From Brachypodius melanocephalos (lineage: Eukaryota; Chordata; Aves; Passeriformes; Pycnonotidae), in contig VZSR01003806.1 of the NCBI GenBank assembly GCA_013398615.1, forward strand, positions 945,393 through 1,009,392: a stretch of DNA of 64,000 bases. The letters are read 5' to 3'. The notes beneath the pieces are model-generated. The model was not told the origin of the DNA. It did no database searches and worked only from the letters and a program-made list of their open reading frames with translations. The position numbers were made by a program, and so were the translations under genes. Below, in pieces: positions 23,741 through 36,200 of this stretch. Each line of letters opens with the position of its first letter. The first letter of the stretch is position 1.

Positions 23741-26700
23741 GGGAAAGAGAATTTTCAGATTATTCTTTGTTGAAAATAATAAAATTAGTGTTTCAATATT
23801 GGAAGTTGTCATTTGGGTCAATTATTCTTTTCTGTGCTTTGCTTAGGTCACTAATTTACACCATCAGGCTGATAACTTTTAAACTAATCGTGGTACTTAA
23901 TTATCCAGTATTTTATGGAATGGAAAAAGTCTGCAAACATTGCATGCACACAGCAGGTTCCCTGTAAGGAAACAAATCCACATTTATAAATGTTTAAGCT
24001 TAGCAATGTTAAAACTTAGAAGTGTTTCATGTTCCTAAAAATAAGTGTGTTGAACTAGATGCAATCTTTTCAGGGCTGTCATTGCACATTTGTTTCTATT
24101 TATATATTAAAAAAGACAAAGTTTTTGATAGCAGTAAATTTTTTAGAAATACGTTTGTCTTTCTTCAGTTTATTTCATCTTTTTGTGATTGCTCATAGTT
24201 AACAACAGGATTTTGGAAGGTGATATTCAAATTTTTTATTTTTCTTTTTCTCTTCTCTTTCTCTTCTCTGAGATTTGATTTGTTAATTTATTCCTGTAGC
24301 AGAACTGTGGCTAAAAACAAATCAGGGAGCCATAGATCACTTAAGTTGTTGGAGATTCTTCAATAATTTCTGATGAAATAAAATAGGCTATTAATAATTC
24401 CCCTTGAAGATTATATAATTTCTTTTTTTTTTTTCCAGACAGCTCTTACATACGTTGTGGAAAAAAGAAACAAAGGTGACCCTCAGTATTGAAACTGAGT
24501 AACTTGTATGCAAATCCTGAGGAATTAATTTTACAACACCTTCATTTTATAAATGCCTTTAAAAAGCATTTAAAACAAGTGAACTGTTCCTTAACCTTTG
24601 TAAAAAGAAAAAAAAAAAAACATTTCAATAAATAGTTTAATAATTTTTGATAAAGGATTGAAAACTAAAGGCAAGAGAATATAAAGTAATACAATAATAG
24701 AAATTTTCACTGAATATGTCTCTCCCAACTGAAATAATTTCTTTTCTTTGAAATACCCTATTACATACTTTTAGTCAGTGATCAGAGCTTAAATCAATTA
24801 AATAAGCTCTCAAGTGTGAAATATGTCTCTGAAGTGACATCTTTCAAGTCTTTCACCTTCTCGTGGTTAGGATATTTACTTACTTTTAGGAAAGAGACCC
24901 TTTTTATTATCAGCTGTGAAAAGAACTGGATTTAATATTGTTCATTATTAATAGCATCATTTTCTGGATTCTGTGGAAAAGAGATGTACATGTAGTGATT
25001 ACTATATCACTACTAGTGATATTGGGAAAGATAGAAAAACCTGACTAATTCTGCATGCATTGAAATTTCAGGTGTGTATCTCTTTGTTGAATGACTTGAG
25101 AAATGAATTCTGAAAATATTTCCTGCACATTCCTGTTTGCAGATATAATACCCTATGGTAATAAAAAATTACTGGAAAATCTGAATGCTTGAATATATCT
25201 CAGTGCATTGGAAAACTTGAAACATCTGTCATAGCCATATTAAAAATTAAATTCAGCAGCAGATTCAAGCATAGGTTGACAGCCATGTACATGGAATTAA
25301 TTTCTTATAAGCAATGGTTCCACAGGAAAACACATGAGTAGGTAAAAAAAAAAAAAAAAAAAAATGAAAAGCCAGGTAGTTTTATGCGGGAAACTATGCA
25401 TATGGGATGCTCATGGTCACAGGACAAAAGTCACTAGAAGTCATAGAAAAATACATGGCTAAACCCAAGTGAACTCTAATGAATTTCTCATGTACAGAAT
25501 TCTTGCTTGTGTTGGTGGGGCAAAAATGACATTCTGTGAATTTAGGACTATCCTGTTCTTCTAACAGTCATGCAGGCAGCCACAGTCTGTGAACACTAAT
25601 CTCATCCCTTGACCCGTGAGCACTCAGTGGCCAGTAATGAGCACTGGCTGCTGTAAGCGTGACTGCATAACTAAAGCATGGAGCACATAATTTGCTAATA
25701 TTGTGATTTGTGTGTAAAGTCTCATTTCAGTCACACTTCATTCTTCTTCATCTTAGCTCTGTGCAGGAACCATACGTTTCACACTGAACTTTTTTACCTT
25801 TTGTGACAATCCTTGACAACTAAAAACCTAAAACATTTCTAACTGCTCATATAATAGAAGTGATCAGTCCTGTTCCCCTTTTATTCTGCTGTATTGAGAT
25901 AGCCCTGTGTTGACCCATTATTATTTTTTAAGGTTGATTTCATAATTAGTTTAATAAATACCTTCAAGAAACTTCCAAACAAGTTAAAAAAATCTTTCTT
26001 ATTGGTCCCTATGGAGCAGCAGACTCTAGTTTATGTTACTTTTTCTGCTTTTTGCCAAGCTTGAAACATTTAAATATTTTAATAACATTCCGTTTACTTT
26101 GATGTTTTTTCAGGTAGCTGAAGGTCTGCTTAAACGTGCTTTTGAACCCTGTCTTCAGAAAAAACCCAACATTATTTGGTTTATTAATTTTAGTTTATAA
26201 TTGCTTGAAAGGTATTTCAAATGTATAATCTTACTTTATGTGGAGTATAAATTGCAGTTACAGCCATAAGATACTATCGAATTACAAATTTTGGGAGGCT
26301 TTTTCTTTTTCCACAAAGAATCACATCAGACCATTCATCAGCCACTGCACTGGGATCCCTATGGATCACTCAGAACTCATTTTTGGTTGAGGCATAAGAG
26401 AGTAAGACGTGTGGTGTTCTCTGAATAACATAAAATCTTTTCTTCACTTGATATACTTTTCAAATCTAATTGTCTTCTAAAACCACCCGCAAAAAGAAAA
26501 TATCTGGGAGGGGGAGTTAAATGGGTTTATCAGTGATAAATGACACCTCTTTTTTTTTCCTGGCTGAAGAATCCCTTTTCAGTTAATACAGAGAAAATTT
26601 ATTATACTTAGATGAGTAAATGCACACAGACTGAACAAAACACCTACATCCCTCACCCTTGAAGGAAAACGTTTTCCATGTATAGTGTTAAGAAATGGTT

Positions 26701-29700
26701 TTAATACTAAGAAGAATTAAATACATGGATGTTTCATTCTTTTAATACTTCCCTTGGTATATATTAATCATGTATTATTTGAATGTCATTTTATCTTGAG
26801 AAATTGCCAAGAAGTAATTAATATCTCTATTAAAGAAATTAATGGCTGTTACATGAGAATTCTTCCAAAGCAGTCTGTAGTTTTACCTGTGTATTTCAGC
26901 TGGGGTATAGAGACTACAGTTTATAACAGCTTCTCCTAAACTGTCTCTTAAAACAATCCAAACCTATTTTTAACCTAGTTATAATTCACTTCTCAACTGG
27001 AAATACATGAGAAAAAAATAAATACGTTTTATGGATCAGATTATTTTCTAGTATGATTTAAGCACTACAGGCCTTCTTCTGAGGTCAAGGAGAATTATTT
27101 TGGATGAAATGACAGATTCAATATGCATATTTTTGGGTTGTCCCATGCTGGTTAATTCAATAGCTGAGCTGTTAATGAAGAACAGCTTTGAATAGAAATA
27201 AAGTAATAGGTGATTAAATTATGTATAACTCTTGCATTTTTCGTGGTTCAATTTAGAAGTAAGAATTGACCTCAGGCTTAATTAAGGAATCAAGTCAGCT
27301 TCAAACCCAAAGAGTTATTGTGAATTTAACTAGAAATCTAATAAGCACCTTTTCAACCTATTCATCTCTCTTTTTTTGTTTGTTTGTAGTTGTTGTTACT
27401 GCTGGGTTTGATTATTGAAAATATAGGGAAAGAAAATCCAAGTAGAAATAGTTCAATTTACTATTAAACTTATCTTACCTCCATGGTTATTGTGATGTAT
27501 ACTTTGAAACCTGTGTGTTTATATATGAGATTTTTTTAGTATATACATCTCAATATTATTAGCAAAGGTTGTTAGGCATTAGACTACCTCCAGCCTACAG
27601 GGGAGGAATGTTATTATAGACTGGTATCAGAACCACACATACAATCTTACAAAAAGCCTTCACTTTACTGGGTTTATCTCCTGTTCTCTAAAGGAAGTAA
27701 AGTTAGTGTTGTACACAAAAAATGTGGTTTACCTAATGGCACAGCTTTAAACTGCTGTGTTTTGATGTTTTGTTTATGTTCTCCCTAATTACAGACCATG
27801 AAATATTACTTTACAGATAAACAGTAGCATATAATAGAGAGTAAATTATGGAGTACCAAATGTGACTTGCTCTTGATTGATACAATTAGACAGAATTACT
27901 ACATGTATTCATATAAAAGGAAAATTAGACTTTAAAAAATCAATATTTTTGACTGAGCATGGGAAAATTCATTTAACAATATATGTTTATTGATTTCATG
28001 AAGAGGAATTTCACTGCAACTATATGCAATCCAAAAATAAGGAACCAGATTTTGGATTTTTCTTTGGAAAAAGTTATTTCTGTTCTTCTAGAAACATAAG
28101 ACTGCTGCTTTTTGCATTTCAAATTAATATGTATTTTTTTAAATAGTATTTCAAAACACCTGAGTTTTTAAACTGAACTACTCACATAACTCATCTGTCT
28201 TTTGAAATAAAATGTTTCTTTCAAGGTGTGAGATTGGAAAGGTAAAAGGAAAACAACAGTGAGATGTCTAAACCCTCCCAAGACTGCTACAGTTTCAAAA
28301 GTCTCATCAATTAACACACAAATAAAGTAACTCACAAATCTTATGTTTGGATAATTCTACCTGAAATACTTCTTGGGCATATAAAATTGGATAGCAAGGT
28401 TATTGTTGTCAACTTCTTTTATTGTAATTTCAAGGACTGGTGAATGCATGAGAAGTACAAAATTAGCTAATTAATTTTAATCACTGAGCTCTGCTCCTCT
28501 CATTTCCTATAACAGAATGCTTGAGTCTCTCAAGCAACTGTTGTTGCTGTACTAACATTGATTTTTTTCTTTACAATTTGTTTTATACATATATGAACAA
28601 CCTGGCCATCATATTACTGTATCTCATTTACAGAACACTTATATTTTCATATCTATTTCAAACATTTTTGCTAATAGAGCTACACTTGTAATAAACAAAA
28701 GAATTTGGTATAAACTAAAAAATGTGGTCTGTGTTCTAGTAACTAATGTATTATAAATCATGAGATTAATCAAAATTCTAGTTCTTCTGTACAGTCTTTT
28801 TTGTCAAAAATGGGTAAAGACACTTAAAATTGCAGAAATACTGCACCTGATCATAACAGGTTTCCATAGAGCACTATAAAAGATACTAGTATATACAAAT
28901 TATGGTTTTTCTTTAATATCAAGTTTAGGATATATCATGGGCTGAGATGAGCATGTAACCAAATATGGCATTGATATTTTTCTCCTAGAAGAGTGATTAT
29001 TGGCATAACTTTGTCTCTTTGTTCATGACTTCTATAATTTCTCAACCCTTAAGATTTGCCATGCATTTTATTTTAATCCCAGAATTTTATAAAATAAAAT
29101 GAATGCATGGAAATGGATTTTTGTGAGAGGAATTTAGCATGTTACAAATATTTAAATTATGACAAGATAGCAGAATGTGATTGCAGTGTGAGAACAAAGC
29201 CTCTTTAATTCATTACTTGTAGTTGAGAAATGTGTTTGGCCACTTGAGCCAGATTCTGTACATTAAGACTTTTGAGAGTATTTTAATTGATGAGTTCAAT
29301 AGGAAAAAAAAAATGTATGCCTCTAGCAAAGAATGAATGAGAAAAGAGATTACAAGTAGTCCAAAGGAGGTATTTTAATACAGTGATAGCAACATACATT
29401 CAACTCCTTGGACTGTAGCAAACACTGCTAAAAAGGCTCTCTAAATGGGTGGTTGATTGGTAGATCATGGAAAAATTTACTGTATGAGACAGCTGTGGAA
29501 AGATCCTAAAATTAGTTCTCCATATCTAATTTAATTTTGAAAGTAGGACTATAAATTAAAATATCTAGATGTCAAGAGAATTTAATTTCGAAAAGTAACT
29601 TTAAAGTTTTATGAAAGATTAAGATTACTGGGTCCATTCTTTGTATCTAAACAGTTCCCATGTCTGTCAGAGAAATGTTCTGTAAAAGGTAGTATCATAT

Positions 29701-30349
29701 GGAATGAAGTATCATGCAATCTGTTATCTCTCCTCAATATTTATAGCATTGAATATGAAGCTTTCTATTTAGTAACGCAGGAGAAAATATTTTAGACAGG
29801 AGAAAGGTACATCTAATCAGCTCACTCTTTAAAAACCTCTGTGAGAAAGGGTAAACATTGGGAAACGGTACTCAAAACTAAATAATTTTTAAAAATCAAA
29901 TTTAAGTTATGATTTTCAAGTTCTGATTTTCAAGCTGAAATACAGCTTCAATTATTTTGTATTAAAACTTAAAAATTTAAGATTTTGAATTAAAAAGTAT
30001 CCAAATGCTTTTCAAAAAAATATTTAGAATGGCAAAAGAAGGAAAAAAATGTTGATTTGTCAGTTTTTTCACAAAACTAAAAAATCAATTATTCAGTTGC
30101 CTCTTCCAAAAATACTTAATACTAAACTTTAGAATAATGTGTGTCTTTCTCAATGCTGGCAAAAGTGTTGATCTCACTTCCTGTCATGTTACCATGTATA
30201 ACTTCTAAGAAATCTTGTCATTTTATCAGATGACTGGAAAAAAAATCAAAAATATATAAAACTTAAATATAAGAAAACTAAAATCAAAAGGATATAAATA
30301 GGGAAATTGCATGCACTTAAAATCTCACATTCTCAGAGGCAGTATCTGG
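23741..30349. other. Unique AT-rich non-coding DNA
   Basis: No genes and no clear interspersed repeats are seen in about 6.6 kb; reading frames hardly exceed 60 codons. Simple tracts include pyrimidine-rich DNA at 24236-24272, an A run at 25344-25364 and several T runs. 27085-27340 is repeat-free with clustered TAAT-type cores (see findings). Confidence 0.55.
25344..25364. repeat. Poly(A) run
   Basis: A run of 21 consecutive A bases. No retrotransposed gene copy is recognisable upstream, so it is treated as a simple repeat. Confidence 0.85.
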
Positions 30350-31376
30350 TGATCACAGAATCACAGAGGCATTCAGACTGGAAAAGATCATGAGAGATCA
30401 GCGTGTCTAACCCTCAGCACAGCACTGCCATGGTCACCACTAATCCATACCCCCAGGTGCCACATCCACACGTTTTTTGCACACTTCCAGGCATGGTGAT
30501 TCCACCACTTATCTGCACAGCCTGTTCCAATGCCTGATCACTCTTTTACGGAAGGAATTTTTCCTAAAAATTAAATCTAAAAATCCTCTAGTACTACTTC
30601 AGGCCATTCCTCCTTGTAGCATTGTGGCAGGATGTAAAATGCTGCTACCTTCTGGAAGTGTCTCCTTCCGAAGCCGCTCAGAGCCGGTCACAGGAACAGC
30701 CATTTCAACTCCATGCACACACACATGCCTCAGGGGAGGAAGGACAGGAAGGGTCTCCTGTAGGATATGTTCCAGCAGGGTTTATTTCAGCACCCTGAAT
30801 GGATCACGGGCAGAAGAACAGGACCGTGTCCTGCTTAGGGGTTAAATACGGGGTCAGTGGCCAATGATCTGAGGGCACAGGGGCAGGACAAAGGGCAAGG
30901 CAACCTATAGAGGGGTATGAGGGATAAACAATTGGGGTGGGCAGGGTTCAGTGACCAATAAGGGAAGCAATCCAGGGTAGATTGGCAGTAGTTCTGCAGG
31001 GCAACATAGGGGAAGTGTTATCTTTTAGCCTAAGCAGGGAAACTCTATGGTAAATCTTCCCGGGCAAAGCCTGGAAGATTCCTTGAGGGGACTTTTAGGG
31101 CTTCCACATCTCTTGTCCTATTGCTGGTTGCCTTGGAGAAGAGACTGATCCCCACATGGCTTCAACCTCCTTTCAGGCAGCTGTTGAGTGATCAGGTCTC
31201 CCTTGAGCCTTCCTCCAGGCCAAACAGCCCCAGCTTTCTAAACACTTCACAGGACTTGTGCTCCAGACCCTTCCCCAGCTCTGCTGCCCTTCCCTGGATT
31301 CACTCCAGCCCCTCAATGTCTTTCTCACAGTGAGGGGCCCAGAACTGGGCAAAAGAATTAAGGTGTGGCCACAAAA
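30350..31376 (-). mobile_element. CR1 LINE, antisense, interrupted by a solo LTR
   Basis: The left part (30350-30622) starts with the tail complement GATCACAGAATCACAGAGGC. It runs through GCACTGCCATGGTCACCACT, CAGCCTGTTCCAATGCCTGA and AGGAATTTTTCCTAAAAATT to CAGGCCATTCCTCCTTGTAG. The right part (31109-31376) resumes at CTCTTGTCCTATTGCTGGTT and continues through GAAGAGACTGATCCCCACAT, CTTGTGCTCCAGACCCTTCC and CAGTGAGGGGCCCAGAACTG. Together they make about 540 bases of one CR1 copy split by the inserted 486-bp LTR. The split shows the CR1 was already here when the LTR arrived. Confidence 0.88.
30623..31108 (-). mobile_element. Solo LTR of an endogenous retrovirus, nested in CR1
   Basis: A 486-bp insert splits a CR1 copy. 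Read on the minus strand it starts TGTGGAAG and ends CTGCCACA: the TG...CA ends of a retroviral LTR, with an imperfect 8-bp inverted repeat. In the same direction lie a CCAAT box (complement of 30981-30985), a TATA-like TATTTAA (complement of 30842-30848) and, 56 bases on, an AATAAA polyadenylation signal (complement of 30781-30786), in the order expected of U3-R-U5. No internal retroviral genes are present, so it is most likely a solo LTR left by recombination between two LTRs. A target duplication is unclear: CTTGT occurs on both sides (30613-30617, 31112-31116) but does not abut the TG/CA ends. Confidence 0.8.
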
Positions 31377-32530
31377 GGCAAAGTTTTAGGCTTGCTAATA
31401 AATATAATGTAACATTGAGGATGTCACATTTTTTTAAGATGATGTTATCTGTCTTTAGGAGGATTAGCTCCTATCCATGTGCCCGTTGTGGTGACAGAGC
31501 TTGGGTTACACCCTGTCTAAACAGTGACTCCACCTCTTGTGGAGTATGGACTGCCACAGGATGTCCCAGCACACGGGGACAGATTTTCTCCAACATTATT
31601 GAACTGGCTAGTCCTTTACTGAATATACATACAGATGCTAATTGGTGATTATCAGTAGAAAGACTAGTGTTGAGCCTTAGAACTGCAAAACAGTGTGTTC
31701 TACCACTTCATATGAAACCAAATAAGAGTGTGATTTATGCATATCATCTGAAGGTGATTATGCTCCTGATCTTTTATAATTAATTCTTCAGGAAGTTAAT
31801 AGGAACGTAGAAAGAGGTAAGGTGAGATACTGCATTTATTTAGCATTTTGAGAACAAGAGCTTAATAAGGAAAACGAAAAATTATGTAGTATAAAAATCT
31901 TGTCAAAATTCTAAATTTGGTTCTTATAATAAAATATTCTTGAGAAATGTCTGGTCACTGGAATATTTTTCTCATCTCTCTGTTCTTCTGTATAAGCTAT
32001 TTTGGTATGCTAACTTCAAAGTGTGGGATGTAATTATTTTTTTTCCATTGTAACTTGACATCTCAGCTAGTGCAGAATTTCTTGCTTCGCACTCTTTCCT
32101 CCTCCATCTTCTGAATTTTTATTTTCTTCCTTCTTTTCTTGTCACTTTGTCTCATATTCTGATAGCCTCTGTCAGCCTTAATCACAAACTTAACTTTCTT
32201 CTCATCCATTTTTTATTTTTCTCTCCCTCATCTAACATGAGGGCAACTTGTGTATATGTGTTGTCTTTGTAGATCATTTTCTGCTTTTGCATATGCACGG
32301 GCTCAGCACCAGCAATTTCCACATATCGTAGGTCTTGCTTTTTTCAGTTCATTTGGCCCCAAATGCCCCGAATTCAGGGAGGTTCAGTTACTTATATGTG
32401 GTTTAGGTACATCAATCCAAATCTTACCATAAAGAAGTCGATATGAGTGGCTGAGTCTGTAGGAATTAACAGACTGGAAATACCCAGTAAGGTAGAGAGG
32501 TGATTTTGGGTCTCTTGAGGTATTACTTGG
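31377..32530. other. Unique DNA between repeats
   Basis: No gene or repeat is recognised. 32085-32230 is pyrimidine-rich on this strand. A 77-codon frame at 31415-31648 has several cysteines but no spacing that suggests a known domain. Confidence 0.5.
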
Positions 32531-33010
32531 TGTCCTGGTTTCAGCTGGCCTTGAGTTAATTCCTTCCTAGTAGATGCAATGCTGTGCTTTGGATTTAGGA
32601 TGAGAACTGTGGTGGTTCTGTTTTAGTTGTTGCTGAGCAGGGCTGCCCCTGGTGCAAGGACTGTCCAGCTTTTCCTACAGCAAAGAGACCAGGGATGTAC
32701 AAGATGTTGGGAGAGGACACAGCTGGGACACAAAGGGATCTCTCAAACCATATGGCACCGTGCTGAACATGCTGAACAGCAAAATGAGGGCAGTTGGTCT
32801 GGGGGTGGCAGTCTCCTGTTCAGGGACAGGCTGGACATACATCAGCGGGTGATGAGCAATTGCATTGTGCATCATCCGCATATTCTTCTATCATTATTAT
32901 TATTTTCCTTTCATTTTTCTGCCTAATGAAACTTTTTTTTATCTTGATCCATCTTTTATTTTTTAAAGCTTTTACCTTTATTTTTTTTTTGTTTCTCTCC
33001 TCCAATCTAT
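32531..33010 (+). mobile_element. Degraded LTR of an avian endogenous retrovirus, probably ERVL-like
   Basis: The left end, TGTCCTGGTTTCAGCTGGCC, is the start of an LTR very common in bird genomes. It is followed by GAGTTAATTCCTTCCTAGTA, TTTGGATTTAGGATGAGAAC, TTTTAGTTGTTGCTGAGCAG, the GGGAGAGGACACAGCTGGGA block near 32710 and GAGCAATTGCATTGTGCATC near 32853. The usual TATA region has decayed (AACATGCTGAACAGCAAAAT around 32765), and the AATAAA/ATTAAA-type signal reads AATGAAA. The match fades around 33010, so the last 60 bases or so and the CA end are missing. No target duplication or internal gene sequence is found. It is a promoter-dead relic. Confidence 0.82.
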
Positions 33011-33095
33011 TACATTAACACAATCTCCTTTGCACCTGATATCGGGGGAAAAAGGAATTCTAAAAGATTGGTGCAAATGTCAAAATATTTAGACT
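33011..33095. other. Short unidentified spacer
   Basis: This spacer lies between the faded LTR end and the A/C-rich repeat. It may contain the unrecognisable end of the LTR. Confidence 0.4.
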
Positions 33096-33265
33096 AGGGG
33101 AAAAAACCCCAAAACCCACAAACAAAACCCAAACAGAAAAACAACAGAAACAAAAAAGAAAAAAAGACCAATAAAATCCCAAAGCTGCAACAAAATCCAA
33201 CAACAAGAAAAGGTAAAACCACCAAAACAAACAAACAAACAAAAAAAACCCAGAAAAAACCCATT
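33096..33265. repeat. A/C-rich simple repeat, (AAAC)n and CCCAAAA variants
   Basis: About 170 bases are almost only A and C, with AAAC, CCCAAAA and CAACA units and a pure (AAAC)n core near 33222-33242. The 75-codon minus-strand frame here (33060-33287, rich in F, W and L) is compositional. Confidence 0.85.
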
Positions 33266-36200
33266 GAGAAACTAATACCTTGGGCATTCAGAGGAAAGAT
33301 TTCTGCTTATAGTAGTAATTAGACTTAGTAGGCCAGTATCACCTCATTATTAAGTGATCTCCTGGCTAAATTTCCTTTTGTGAGCAATGGGAGGCTGTAC
33401 ATCAATAAATGCTTTTGGCATCTCTCCCTTTGTTTTTAAATCTTTCTACTTCTGACAAATTGGTAAAAAGTAGAAATAGGACATGATGTCTTTTCTATGT
33501 ATTTGTAGGGACTTGGTCAAGTGATCAACTTGCTATTGAGTTAATTACTCATATTTCACCTTGACCATTCTAATATATCTGACAATCCTTATAATTTTGT
33601 CTTTAGCCTTGACAGAAGGATGAAATTTCTGATTGACATCAATGAAGATGTGCAAATATGTATGAAAATGTTTGTCATTGTCTGCAGCATTCTGTGATGT
33701 GATATCAATATTGAAAGAAAGGAAGATGATTATTTGGTTATTGCTGAAAGAGATAAAATTCATCAAGTAGAATTTTAGAAGGCTCTGGGGTTTTTACTTC
33801 TTCTTTTTTTCCTTGAAAATGTACATATTCTTGCCCACATAAAGTACTACACCTGTAAGAATTTTTCAACTATTCAGCAGCTAGTTCCTTTTCTAGGAAA
33901 TCACTGGCATCCCTGCAGTGAGATGTCTTGCAGTCTTAGAATCTGCCTTGTCTTATCTCTAAAGTTACATTAAAAAAGGAAAAAAAAAAGCTCTAGAGCA
34001 TGTCATAGGTGTCAAAATGTCTTGGACACCATATCCAAATAGTCACTGCAATGGAACTGTTACTATGGTTGGATCCCTCAGTTATAAGCCAATCCAGCTG
34101 TGACTTTCAGTATAAAAGGAGTAGTAATACTGTTCTCTTTTTCTCCCTAAAAGAAGAAAAAGGGAAAGTCAGTGTCTGAGGTTGTCCTTTATTCTGAGCA
34201 TATGTGGGCTTTTGAGATGCTCCTCCTGGCAGGAAATACTATTTAATTCTCAGGGAGGGAACCAAACTGGTGTACAGAAAGACAGATTGTAGTAACCTGT
34301 GATCTGATGAAAGTACTGCTGTATTTAGCTGCAAAATGAAGGAAGACTCCCTAAAAGAGAATGGAAAATAATTCTGTTCCACAATTCCCTTGGTAAAGTA
34401 AGCTATGTTTAAATTAGCAAGTAATGTGGCATAGCAGAAGCATAGGTCTAGCTGGCTCCTGTGAGCTGATGGAAATGCTGCTTTGTGGGTGGAACTGTTT
34501 CAGTGCCTTCACAGGGCTCATCTTCCAGGTCAGTTTGCCCCAAAAGCAATATAGAGCGCATTGAGTCCTCCCTGCCATCTCCAGTCCAAGCCTGGTGAGT
34601 GTGAATGATCACATTTGCTTCAGAAGCACATTTCTGATCCAAGCTGACACATTAATATAGCCACACACATGTTTATCACTTAAATACTTTGAGTGGCAGG
34701 TTCAATCTCTCCAAAAAACGTAACTTCTGAAGGTGTGCACAGTTAAACTTTGTAACTCATAGTCACAGGATATGAGGGATGCCAAAATCCTATGGGGTTC
34801 AAAACCTCTAATACAAATTCATGGAAGGAAAATGTATTAGATACAAATAAATAGAAAGATATTACTTCTAGCTCCAAATGTTCTGGAGAAACAAATGGCT
34901 GGAAGAATTAAACATTGAAGTACTACTTCCAATTTCCCCTGCTCTTGACCTGCTTTTTGATGACCTGCTGTTGATCACTCTCAGAAACTAATGGGCAAAG
35001 TGTGACCTGGTACAAAAAGCCTCATGTTGACTAACCCCCCTCAGTAATTTTACACAGCACACAAGATGCAAGCAAAAGTCCAGAAATATTCAGAAAGTTT
35101 ACTCAGTCATTGTTTTCAATTTGTCCTTTGGAGATAAATGTCCATGTCCACTGATGAGTTACAGAGCCTAAGCTTCTGCCTTGGAAATGCAGGTGCTTCA
35201 AAACAGGCATAAATGTAATTCAGGTGATAGTCTTTACAGGCAATAAATACAGTCTTTTTCTCTGTAGAATTTTACTTTTATTGCTGTATGTTAGCAGAGA
35301 CAACAATAAATAAAATCTGCATTTAATTCTTAAGTATTTCTGTGATAGTAAGACACACTTGTGTCTTTTGTTTTCAAGTTTCACTACCTATGTAGGATTT
35401 TGATTAGTAAATGTTTGAGTCTCATACAATACTTAAAAATAAATTTATAAATAATAGATAATGCTAAAGACTACTTCCCTCCCATACAGTTCAGCTTCTG
35501 TACTGGAAAATCCTGAAGTTCAGACTACTCTGTCTGGATATTAACTTACAAATATTATGCTTGAAAAAATCCATGTCCCAAAGTGCCAAAAAAATTATCG
35601 AAATTGTTCTTGGGAAATCTGTAAAAATCCTGACAGCTGTACAGTGCACTTGAGGATATGCCAGGCTTAAAAGATTTCATAGGAATGAGGCATATTCAGA
35701 CCAATTTACATGTCAATTGGGGGATTTTAAAGAAAAAAATCTCTAATAGTATGTCTAATAAAAATCTCTAATAAAAGTCTAATAATTTGGACTAATTAAT
35801 ATATAATGTTGATGGGAAGCTTTACTGAAAATTGCACTTTGGGTGTCCCAAGAAGTTCCTTTATATCAATTACCTATAAATGGAACAACTATTAATAGAA
35901 TTAATTTAATGGTAATCATCTGTACTTTACTGTACAGAGAGTTAAATATTTTTAAACTGTCAAGCTCATTTCAAGGAGGTGATATACAATAGTTAAATTT
36001 TTAAAAAGGGAAACAAAATTAAGGATGAAGGAATTAAGCAAAAGAGAATAAATAAAGTATAATACATTTCTGTATGATGCAGTAATGTCTGAGAACATGT
36101 AAGAAAATTATTTCAAGGGTTAATTATTTTCCATGGAAGCAGATGGAATGTACTAACTTTTGCTAACATTAACTGTTTTTGCAGAATCAGAAGTTGTAGG

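Noticed and set aside
25320..25364. Poly(A) run as the end of a retrotransposed gene copy
   Set aside because: No gene-like sequence or target duplication is seen upstream, and bird CR1 elements do not end in poly(A).
30477..30845. 122-codon plus-strand frame
   Set aside because: It runs across the antisense CR1 and into the nested LTR; not a gene.
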